NCBI RefSeq assembly: GCF_963667735.1
Contig: NZ_OY763919.1
Coordinates: 2,543,539 to 2,607,538 of the forward strand
Direction of reading: 5' to 3'
DNA: 64,000 nt
DNA from: an uncultured Methanoregula sp.
GTDB taxonomy: Archaea > Halobacteriota > Methanomicrobia > Methanomicrobiales > Methanospirillaceae
The notes under the pieces were generated by a model, which saw only the letters and a program-made list of their open reading frames with translations, was not told the DNA's origin and made no database searches. Both the position numbers and the translations under genes were made by a program. Of the stretch, positions 46,652 through 54,112 are shown one piece after another. Each line of letters starts with the position of its first letter. Within the stretch, counting starts at the first letter, position 1.

Positions 46652-47083
46652 ATGGAAATCATGGAGACCCCATCATCCAAAGACGACCCCTGCGAGCAGT
46701 GCGGGCTCTGCTGCCGGATCTTCGGCCCCGGCATTATGCCGACAGTACCGAACGTTTATGTCTGGATAGAGCAGGGGCGGACCGATATCCTGCGCTGGTT
46801 CATCGCGTACCGGGAACACGGTGATCCCGTTCCCTGCACCAGTCTCCGGGCAGAAGATCTTGGCGATGTGGTCTCGTTCGAGATGCGTGATGCAGAGACC
46901 GGCGAGTATGTTACGGTCTGCCCGTTCCTCCGGAGGAAAGGAAAGATGAGGTATCTCTGCGGAATACACCTGGTAAAACCCGAGATGTGCTGGAATTACC
47001 AGCCCTGGGTCTGGGGCGAGACGTATTTCAACCGGTGCCCGTCGCTCAAAAAAAGCAACGGGAAGACCCGCTGGCCGCTCTGA
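46652..47083 (+). CDS. YkgJ-family cysteine cluster protein
   Basis: A 143-aa protein with the YkgJ/UPF0153 pattern: CEQCGLCCR near the start, then VCPFL, YLCGIHLVKPEMCWNYQP and a late Cys (NRCPSL). These cysteines are thought to bind metal, possibly an iron-sulfur cluster or zinc. The function is unknown; members often sit with redox or modification genes. A second in-frame ATG at 46661 is possible. It lies just before the hemerythrin gene with a T-rich tract between, so they are probably separate transcripts. Confidence 0.86.
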   Translation: MEIMETPSSKDDPCEQCGLCCRIFGPGIMPTVPNVYVWIEQGRTDILRWFIAYREHGDPVPCTSLRAEDLGDVVSFEMRDAETGEYVTVCPFLRRKGKMRYLCGIHLVKPEMCWNYQPWVWGETYFNRCPSLKKSNGKTRWPL

Positions 47084-47086
47084 TCG

Positions 47087-47097
47087 CTTTTTTTATT
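47087..47097 (+). terminator. T-rich terminator after YkgJ-family gene
   Basis: A run of seven T plus ATT starts 3 bases after the stop codon. Confidence 0.45.
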
Positions 47098-47203
47098 AAT
47101 GGATGTACATTCCTCCATTTTACGGAGCGTGGGTTGCAACAATAAACCGTGAGGAGTGCAACATGCCTCCGGGCAGAATCCCGGGATATCCCCGGCGACA
47201 GGA

Positions 47204-47210
47204 TTAAATA
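47204..47210 (+). promoter_or_regulatory. TATA box for hemerythrin gene, probable leaderless start
   Basis: TTAAATA lies 24-30 bases before the ATG at 47234 and no ribosome-binding site precedes that ATG, so transcription probably starts at the start codon. Confidence 0.45.
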
Positions 47211-47233
47211 TCCGGTTCCGTATAACGTAACGC

Positions 47234-47641
47234 ATGCCAATCATGGAATGGACTGAAGAGCTGAGTGTCAATGTTAAGGAGATTGACGAACAACACAAGA
47301 AACTGATTGCACTCATCAACAAACTGCACGACGCCATGAAGGCCGGCCAGGGAAAAGAGGCCCTGGAAGGAACGCTCCAGGAGCTCGCGTCGTATACGGT
47401 ATACCATTTCCAGACCGAAGAGAAATACATGCAGAAGTTCAACTACCCGCGCCTTCCCTCTCACAAAGCCGAGCATGCCGCGTTTGTGAAAAAGGTTGTG
47501 GATTTCCAGAAGGATTTTGCTGAAAACCGGCTCGGTCTTACGCTCGATCTCATGAACTTCCTCCGCGACTGGGTCAACCACCACATCCGGGAGACCGACA
47601 AACAGTACACCGCCACGTTCAGGGCGGGCGGCCTTGCCTAG
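47234..47641 (+). CDS. Bacteriohemerythrin
   Basis: A 135-aa O2-binding di-iron protein. All expected ligands are present: His21 (DEQHKKL), His58 and Glu62 (YHFQTEE), His77 and His81 (HKAEH), His117 and Asp122 (NHHIRETD). It probably stores, delivers or scavenges oxygen in the cytoplasm of this strict anaerobe, possibly feeding an oxidase such as the flavodiiron protein at 59.4 kb; that link is inference. Single gene. Confidence 0.95.
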   Translation: MPIMEWTEELSVNVKEIDEQHKKLIALINKLHDAMKAGQGKEALEGTLQELASYTVYHFQTEEKYMQKFNYPRLPSHKAEHAAFVKKVVDFQKDFAENRLGLTLDLMNFLRDWVNHHIRETDKQYTATFRAGGLA

Positions 47642-47742
47642 CACAAAAATGCTGCCACGGGCCGTGCATGCAACGATCCGACGGGTAAAAAAAGGGGCCG
47701 GAATAACGTTACCGCAGGGTGCGATCCGGCCCGTAGCTTTTT

Positions 47743-48660
47743 TCAGAACAACAGAATTCCGATAGCCGGGATCGATACAAGACAGAACAGGGTGGAGATG
47801 AAGACCCCCTGGGACGCGAGCGTTGCATCGACTTTGTACTCTTCCGAGAAGAGCACCGCATTTGCTGCAACAGGCATTGCTATGAGGAGCACCGTTACCC
47901 CGAGGAGGAGTTTGTCGTGAATGAAGGGCAGCAGTATGAGGAAGGCAAGGACCGGCAGGACAGCCAGCCGGAATGCCGTGATTACCGCGATCCGCCAGTC
48001 CCCGGCAAGGCGTGAGGCCGGGAGCGTGGCAAGGAGAGCGCCTACCACCAGCATCGCGAGGGGGGTCATCGTCATCCCGATCCAGTCGAGCGCTGTGCTG
48101 ACAGGAGACGGAATCGTATAGCCTGCAAGGAAGAGTGCAAGGCCGATGAAGGATGCCACGAGACCCGGAGTGACAAGGACCCGCGGGTTGAACTTCCCGG
48201 GACGGCCGTGTGCGATAAGATAAACTCCCAGAGAAAACGCGAAGAAGTTGAACGGCAGGCAGAAGAGGATTACGTAAAAGAGCGAGTCCGGGCCAAGTAC
48301 TGCCATCGCGACCGGGATTCCCATGAAGCCGACATTAGGAAAGACGAGCATGAACTGGAAGACGCCTTTCTCCTGGCCGGAACCGGGAAGAAAATGGCAG
48401 ATAAGATAGCTCAGGCAGAATGCTCCAAGATAGTACGCAATGGCAATTAAGAGCATACTCTCCGCAATCCCGATATTTGTGGCCGACAGCGGAACCTGCA
48501 TGCTGCGGATGGTGAGGGCCGGCAGTGCAATGTTGACGAGGATATGGGAGATCCACTGGACCCGGTTGCCATTCGGTATGCCGTATTTCCGCAGGATAAA
48601 CCCGATTCCGATGATGACGAAGAGGGTGAGGATCGCAGAAGAGACCAGCAGAAAGTCCAT
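47743..48660 (-). CDS. AEC-family transporter (auxin efflux carrier type)
   Basis: A 305-aa membrane permease with about ten helices in two inverted halves. FPNVGFMGIPVAMAVLG in helix 4 and the late PVAANAVLFSEEY are AEC-family features. Prokaryotic members carry organic acids such as malate or related anions; the substrate is unknown here. Start choice: the ATG at 48660 (MDFLLVSSAIL) begins the first helix. The frame stays open for another 86 codons, but that stretch crosses a GC-rich repeat and is not protein-like. Last core gene before the second island. Confidence 0.88.
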   Translation of the reverse strand: MDFLLVSSAILTLFVIIGIGFILRKYGIPNGNRVQWISHILVNIALPALTIRSMQVPLSATNIGIAESMLLIAIAYYLGAFCLSYLICHFLPGSGQEKGVFQFMLVFPNVGFMGIPVAMAVLGPDSLFYVILFCLPFNFFAFSLGVYLIAHGRPGKFNPRVLVTPGLVASFIGLALFLAGYTIPSPVSTALDWIGMTMTPLAMLVVGALLATLPASRLAGDWRIAVITAFRLAVLPVLAFLILLPFIHDKLLLGVTVLLIAMPVAANAVLFSEEYKVDATLASQGVFISTLFCLVSIPAIGILLF

Positions 48661-48761
48661 GGGTGTCGGTTCCTTTTTTCCGGTTTCAATGTTGACAAAA
48701 GGAGGATGTATAGTTTGGGAATACAGGCCGGCCTTGACGGAGCGAAGTTCTGGAAACGGGA

Positions 48762-48875
48762 CGGGGGGTCTCCGGCAGACCCCCCTGCCACATTTTTCAA
48801 AACCGGTTGGACCCCCCTCCCTGCCATGGGGGGGTGGTAGCCGGGGGACCCCCCACCCGTTCAGGCCAGACTGAC
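48762..48875. repeat. GC-rich hairpin element, copy A
   Basis: Starts with the perfect hairpin GGGGGGTC-7-GACCCCCC (48763-48785). A short AT stretch (CATTTTTCAAAA) and a second G/C hairpin follow, ending with ACCCCCCACC...GACTGAC. Copy B, 224 bases downstream, has the same parts in the same order. Confidence 0.6.
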
Positions 48876-48985
48876 CTCCCAACTCAAATTCGGGAACCCG
48901 GCGATTTGTTCCACTCACGTCAGGAACTCCACGGGAAATACCGGACGGACGACTGCGGGAAATGGTGCGTTACTCAACATTGAGG

Positions 48986-49100
48986 CGGGGGGTCTGCCGG
49001 GGACCCCCCCTCTTGAAATTTTTAAAATCGTGGTGACCCCCCCACCCGGATCTATGGTGGGTGGGGGGGTGACCCCCCGGTGCGTTGAGGCCCGGATTGA
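48986..49100. repeat. GC-rich hairpin element, copy B
   Basis: Starts with hairpin GGGGGGTC-7-GACCCCCC (48987-49009). The AT stretch GAAATTTTTAAAA follows, then a perfect 11-base inverted repeat CCCCCCCACCC/GGGTGGGGGGG (49037-49047, 49059-49069), and ACCCCCCGG...GATTGAC. It is a diverged direct repeat of copy A, so this is a family of short elements. Confidence 0.6.
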
Positions 49101-49532
49101 CCGGATTTTTTTTAAGCTCTGTGTATGCCGGAACATTTGCCGGAGGTGCGAACGGGCCGTTCCGTCAGGATTTCCGGCATGGCATGTGAACGTGAAAACG
49201 GCAACGTCAAATCCGGTTATCGCCACACCCGGCTCATCACAGGAAATCGCAGGATGACCGTTTATCCATACCCCTGTCAGAAGCGTATTCCGGAGATGCT
49301 CCAATCCGGGCCCGTAAAATGCCCCGTTTCCCTGTTTTTCCGGAACCAGAGGCAATAATTCGGAAAAATGAGGTAATAATTCACTGAATTCTGGCTGTTT
49401 TTACGTCGTAAGACCAGAGGCAGTATTTAGCAACATTCAGGCAGCGGAACTCAACCGGAAACGGGATTCTGTGCGTTTCTGCGGGGGAATGGTGGCCGGC
49501 GTGCAGGGCACCCCCTCCGGACGCATTTCTCA

Positions 49533-49605
49533 ATTTACGTCGGAGAATTTCCCTTGGTTGTGAGGTCTTTCTCCGTCGTAAATACGGGTTCTCCGGCGTG
49601 AATTT
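49533..49605. repeat. Inverted repeat group with TTTACGTCGGAGAA-type arms
   Basis: ATTTACGTCGGAGAA (49533-49547) faces TTCTCCGTCGTAAAT (49569-49583), a 15-base inverted repeat with one mismatch and a 21-base spacer. A third, looser copy TTCTCCGGCGTGAATTT follows at 49589-49605. No gene is present. Confidence 0.5.
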
Positions 49606-49674
49606 ATCATCCGGACCCCCAGTCTCGTGAAATCTTCCAGGAGTTTTCGATCAAACAGGGGGTCGGACGATCTA

Positions 49675-49741
49675 AATCCGGGCACGTATGAGGCTCCGTT
49701 CCGGAAAAGTGGTACAACAAAGCCCGTATCGGGCCCGGATT
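49675..49741. repeat. Repeat block, copy 2 (partner at 30922-30948)
   Basis: AATCCGGGCACGTA (49675-49688) and CGTATCGGGCCCGGATT (49725-49741) are the two halves of the block found joined at 30922-30948, here separated by about 36 bases. Another AATCCGGGCCCGTA lies at 49303-49316. After both copies a TTTTCCGGAGA stretch and T/A tracts follow. Confidence 0.5.
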
Positions 49742-50261
49742 GGAATGGAGTGAAGGTGAGAAAAAAGAGATTCCGGGAAAGGTGTTTTACGGCGTGAGGA
49801 AGGCAGGCATTCCGGATCGTTTTTATGGGCCGGACCGGGGAATTTTTCCGGAGAAATTTTGTAAAAAATTTTTGGGAAAAACCTTGTAAAATATTTTGCA
49901 GTAAAATCTGCTGAGAAAATGTTGTGAATGGTTTGCCGGAAAAATTTCAAGCACGGTCTGGGTGATCCGGATCCAGTTTTTGTGCAGGGTCTTTATCGCG
50001 TTGAGAATTTTTTGAGCAAGGTCCAGGTTAAAATTTTTAGGCCGGAAGCCCGTGTAGTTTCGCGGTAGCACCTGAGTGTTAGATAGGGCAACGGTCTGGG
50101 CTGGTCAAATCCAGATGAGGTGAAATTTGGAATCTTGCATTCACTACCATATAATCTGATAGAGAGATTGAGGTGGATCGAATAATCAACGGATGTAGAT
50201 CATTTATCTTTTATCTTAATCAGTTTAATAGAGAAATTTGGATACAAATAAATGTGATTGA

Positions 50262-52523
50262 ATGGGGAAAAATAAAAAAAAAGATTTAATCGCTATAAAT
50301 GTTAATTTTAAGAAAATGATGCGGAATATCACATCAACACGAGCATTAGATAATATTTCATCTGATGATGTAGATCGTTTTAGAATTTATACGACATATT
50401 TAGGATCTAAACCACCAAAATTGAATGTTCTTATTTTCGGCGACTTGATGATTGATTTTTTTATGCGATGCAAACTTGCCGGAAAACGCACAACAAATAG
50501 GCATAGTTTTGGATGTGATTTCGATTTAGTGTATGATATTAATTACGATTCAGAATTTCCTGAGAATCACCTACTTGGGGGAGCAGCACGAATTGCATTT
50601 TTATTCAAATCATTTGCTAATGTATCAATGTTAGGAATAATTGGAAATGATTGCCAAGGAAAAGTTCTAAAGGATTTCGCTGAAGATAAGGGAATTGATA
50701 CACATTTAATTGAGGTTCAAAATTATCTGACTATTACAAAATACTACATTGATAATATTAGATATAGTGAATCCAAACAAGACGATCCTTATGAACAACT
50801 TAAAGCATTCCGAGTCAATCGTGAATTACCAATGGAGAAAGCAAATAAATTGATACTAGGAACAGACAGAAATAAAATTTTTCAAAAATTGATCACATTA
50901 GTTCCGAACATTGATTGCATTATTATTAAAGATAATGAGAAAGGGCTCTTCGCTGGCGATCTTTCCCTAATTATTGATTTTTTAAATGTGCAAAAAGAAC
51001 ATAGAAAGAAAACTGATCACCCATTATACATTTTTTTAGATCCAAAATATGATTTGGAAAAATTTAACGGTCTACAAATTGATGGGGTTCTTCCAAATAT
51101 CAAAGAAACCGCAACAGGAATCTATACATCAATAGATATGGATCTTATCACAAAATACACACGACGAGAATTGCAATTTTCAGATGATGACTATGAAAAA
51201 TTCCTTAAAAAATTCGATAAAATAGAAAATTTTATAATTAAAGCAGACAGAGAGGGCGCAAAACTCATCCAGAAGAATGCAAATTCAGAAGGTAATGAGT
51301 ACGAACTTGTCTCAATCGATGTTTACGACAGTAAAATTCCGTCAACAGGTAATGAAATAGGGTGTGGTGATGCATTCGATACATATTATATCGGATTATT
51401 CCTATTAAGGGGAATAATATCTAAAGAATTAAAAATCGAAATCAGTTCAGAAGAATGTCTTCGTTATGCAAATTTTGTTGCTGGCATACAATTTAAAAAA
51501 GGTCCACATACGGCAACAAGAATCGAAAATGTCTTTTCTGAACTTGAGCTTCTTGAATCAAGTATGCATACACCTCCTAAAATTACCCAAATACCAATAG
51601 GGTATTCAAAAATCAGAAATGTAGTTCATCCAATTGTAATTGGGTTAGTTCAATTGGCATATGACCCGGATATGGCTACCCTTGAATATCCATTAGCATG
51701 TCAGATCATAAATCCTGATCTGCAATGGAAGAAAATTGAAGGGGCAATTAATTTAGCTAAAAATCAAAAAATCAATATACTTTGCTTCCCTGAGATCAGT
51801 TTTATAGAAAGGTTCATCGAGCCATTATTGAAGATTCTTGATAATACGGATATTATTGTAATTTGTGGGAGTTACTTCTTCAAACAACAAAACATTTGCA
51901 CAATTATACACAATGGGAGAAAAATTGCGGAATATAAAAAAATCAATCCTTCAATTCCAGAAAAAACAGGGTATCACGGGATGGGTATACGAGGAGGAGA
52001 TCAAATCTATATATTTGATACCAAATTCGGAAAATTTTCAGTATTAACATGTTCAGATTATCCCAATAATTTACAATATTTAAAAAATAAAGATCGATCA
52101 AACCAAGTGAATTTTGTAATCAATCCCTGTTATGATGATAAAAAAGAGAATTTATTAAACACAATCAAAATAGCTGAGGCTGCGGCGCTTGAGCATAAGA
52201 TTCATACAGTTATAATAAACCGAGCTGAGATAAATAAAAAATATGGCTGTTCTGGTATTGTAGGGATATCGCATCATGATTACCAGTATAATCCTGTAAT
52301 GCAAGAAGATGCAATTGAAAGTAATTCCAAGAACCCATTAGCTGGAGAGATAAATTCGGAAAGGATTATCGTCGGAGATTTTTATTGGCAAACTTCAGCT
52401 GTATATTCAACGGATTCTACGCAGCCACCGTTGTTTGATAAAATAAGATATTATGAATTTGATAATGAAACGGGAATCTGGAAGTTAGATACAAATCCAA
52501 AAAAGGTGGAAAAAGATAAATAA
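50262..52523 (+). CDS. Fusion of HldE/RfaE-like PfkB-family kinase and nitrilase-family amidohydrolase
   Basis: A 753-aa two-domain protein. Residues 55-430 are a ribokinase-fold kinase, closest in motif order to the HldE/RfaE heptose kinases: LIFGDLMIDFF, LLGGAARIAFLFK, LTITKYYID, IIKDNEKGLFAGD, FLDPKYDLEKF, and the catalytic loop GNEIGCGDAFDT with Asp370. Residues 455-720 are a CN-hydrolase (nitrilase) domain with an intact Glu-Lys-Cys set: Glu511 (CFPEIS), Lys560 (EYKKINP) and Cys597 (VLTCSDYP). The first 50 residues are unassigned. I know of no named enzyme with this pairing. It should phosphorylate a sugar-like hydroxyl and hydrolyse or transfer an amide; the substrate is unknown. Strongly AT-rich and alone on its strand within an island, so probably acquired. 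Confidence 0.85.
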   Translation: MGKNKKKDLIAINVNFKKMMRNITSTRALDNISSDDVDRFRIYTTYLGSKPPKLNVLIFGDLMIDFFMRCKLAGKRTTNRHSFGCDFDLVYDINYDSEFPENHLLGGAARIAFLFKSFANVSMLGIIGNDCQGKVLKDFAEDKGIDTHLIEVQNYLTITKYYIDNIRYSESKQDDPYEQLKAFRVNRELPMEKANKLILGTDRNKIFQKLITLVPNIDCIIIKDNEKGLFAGDLSLIIDFLNVQKEHRKKTDHPLYIFLDPKYDLEKFNGLQIDGVLPNIKETATGIYTSIDMDLITKYTRRELQFSDDDYEKFLKKFDKIENFIIKADREGAKLIQKNANSEGNEYELVSIDVYDSKIPSTGNEIGCGDAFDTYYIGLFLLRGIISKELKIEISSEECLRYANFVAGIQFKKGPHTATRIENVFSELELLESSMHTPPKITQIPIGYSKIRNVVHPIVIGLVQLAYDPDMATLEYPLACQIINPDLQWKKIEGAINLAKNQKINILCFPEISFIERFIEPLLKILDNTDIIVICGSYFFKQQNICTIIHNGRKIAEYKKINPSIPEKTGYHGMGIRGGDQIYIFDTKFGKFSVLTCSDYPNNLQYLKNKDRSNQVNFVINPCYDDKKENLLNTIKIAEAAALEHKIHTVIINRAEINKKYGCSGIVGISHHDYQYNPVMQEDAIESNSKNPLAGEINSERIIVGDFYWQTSAVYSTDSTQPPLFDKIRYYEFDNETGIWKLDTNPKKVEKDK

Positions 52524-52656
52524 TCGTTTATATCTTTTTACGAACCTGAAAAATTTCTAAAAAAGACTGCATGATCTTCAAGATTCTTAAATTCTTCAAA
52601 CCATTTTAACCAGAGCAAATCATTAACAAAATGCAATTAATCGTAGCAAATCACTT

Positions 52657-53273
52657 TCAAATGGTGGAAATTTGAACGCAATACATGACAAACAGGCTGA
52701 CAAGCCGATCAATTTCATCCACTTTCGATTTAATTTCCCGTTCAAGGTGTAGGTACAACGCGGAGGTGGAAGACATATCGATGAATTCGGTTTCCAGCCT
52801 GCTGGACTACCTCTCACCGAGACTATAACAGACTGGACCCTAGGCTATATTCCTGCCCCAATAATTCTCTTTAAGAAAAATATCACAATCCAAAGCTCGA
52901 ATCCCGACCTGGTACCGAAGCTTGGTTGTGGATATGGTGCTCCCTCCGGGATTCTGCGACCGAACCGAGTAAAAAAGTTCCCGACGGCGGCGATTCTTCC
53001 GCGAAGTTCTTCGAGATTTTTGTCGACAACGATTGTCTGGCGGGCGATTTTTTCCTGTAATTGCCGGTCAAGCCGAGTCTCATCGGCACTGAGGCGACCG
53101 ATCATCTCCTCATACTCGCGACCTGTCGCGACGTCCGTCTCTGCAAGGGTCGTCTCGTAATGATCGTAAAAAAACCGGACCTCCCCATAGGTTGCGGACT
53201 TTTTTCCCCACAGGGGTTTCATTCCATTGATGAGGTCCCGGGTGCACCCGGCCTCCCTGTGAATACGGGCCAT
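52657..53273 (-). pseudogene. Remnant of a GC-richer gene (N-terminal and C-terminal fragments)
   Basis: The minus strand from the ATG at 53273 reads a protein-like coiled sequence for about 108 codons (MARIHREAGCTRDLINGMK ... NFFTRFGRRI), after which it no longer looks coding. Further down, in another register, about 50 codons ending at 52657 again look real (EFIDMSSTSALYLHLEREI, then KVDEIDRLVSLF). The two fragments may be ends of one gene whose middle was lost. The N-terminal part resembles the start of NERD-type (nuclease-related) proteins in my memory, but I cannot confirm it. Base composition is higher in GC than the AT-rich genes beside it. Confidence 0.4.
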
Positions 53274-53392
53274 AGTTTATTGTTCAATATGGGTGTCCGG
53301 GAGTCCGTAGGGATGAACGCGTTGTATGAGATTAGGATTTCCCGACCTAGGCGTTGTGAGGATTGCCTGATTTATAAGTTTGCAGAGGTTTG

Positions 53393-54112
53393 TTAATGAT
53401 TTGGGATGCTGATATGTGGCAAAACACTATACACACTACTATCGATTCTCGGAAATGAGGGAATGTTTAGATCTGCAATTCTAGTAGGATCATTCGGTTC
53501 ATATTTTTGATCAAGTCGTTTGACTAAATAAAGATCGGGATAATTTATAGCCAGAATGAATTCAATAAATTGTCTTGGAGTAGGGACTGCATTCAGGGAT
53601 ATTCTAGAATTCGGGAATAAACTAAAATGCATATGGCATGAATGATGAAGTGGACGACAGTAGTCGTGTGGTGAATAGTCTATACGAATCCAAGCTATGA
53701 GGGGATCCTCAAAAAGATCTTCTTTATAGTCAATCTTGTTATCCGATGAAGAGGATTTATCATCCCCATTATATAGATCGGAAAATTGCATCTCCTGAAA
53801 TGTATCGTATGTAACACCACCTGTGTTGTAATATGCTAAATTCGCAGAACACAAAGCTTGATTGTAATCATTGAACTGGTAATATAATTGAAAAACTGAG
53901 CCATCTTCAATTATTTGAAAGGAATATTGACCTGATTTCACGATTTCGATAAGATCAGAGCGCCGAATATCAATAATTCGTTCTCTTCGAGTATATTTAT
54001 TCCAAGATATATTGTGTGAATCTTCATCCTTTTTGTCCCTACGGTTGATAAAAGTACTCGGCCAATCGAATAATGTCGTTTTGAGGGATTGGTAGGTTTC
54101 ACTTAGATTCAC
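53393..54112 (-). CDS. DUF2290 protein, partner of the UvrD-like helicase
   Basis: A 239-aa protein of the uncharacterised DUF2290 family. The recognisable core is AWIRIDYSPHDY, the His-rich HHSCHMHFSLFP, and TPRQFIEFILAINYPDLY. Conserved histidines could bind metal, but no activity is known. Start choice: GTG at 54112 with GAGGTGG about 10 bases upstream, overlapping the helicase end by 14 bases; a TTG at 54133 is the alternative. The overlap means coupled translation with the helicase. AT-rich. A helicase with a small DUF partner inside an island suggests defence against mobile DNA; that is inference. Confidence 0.8.
   Translation of the reverse strand: MNLSETYQSLKTTLFDWPSTFINRRDKKDEDSHNISWNKYTRRERIIDIRRSDLIEIVKSGQYSFQIIEDGSVFQLYYQFNDYNQALCSANLAYYNTGGVTYDTFQEMQFSDLYNGDDKSSSSDNKIDYKEDLFEDPLIAWIRIDYSPHDYCRPLHHSCHMHFSLFPNSRISLNAVPTPRQFIEFILAINYPDLYLVKRLDQKYEPNDPTRIADLNIPSFPRIDSSVYSVLPHISIPNH

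Larger units (their letters stand above)
48661..50261. other. Gene-free, repeat-rich border of the second island
   Basis: A 1.6-kb stretch with no supported gene. It holds two GC-rich hairpin elements (48762-48875, 48986-49100), an inverted repeat group with TTACGTCGG-like arms (49533-49605), a repeat block shared with the first island (49675-49741) and T/A tracts (49841-50040). The last 150 bases are AT-rich and carry a likely promoter (TTTAATAGAG, about 35-40 bases before the ATG at 50262). Short open frames across it are low-complexity. Confidence 0.5.

Noticed and set aside
48661..48918. N-terminal extension of the AEC transporter frame
   Set aside because: It runs through a GC-rich hairpin repeat and gives a Pro/Gly-rich, non-membrane sequence; the family start is at 48660.
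48762..49100. CRISPR-like repeat array
   Set aside because: Only two diverged copies of about 115 bases, with no regular short repeats or spacers and no cas genes.
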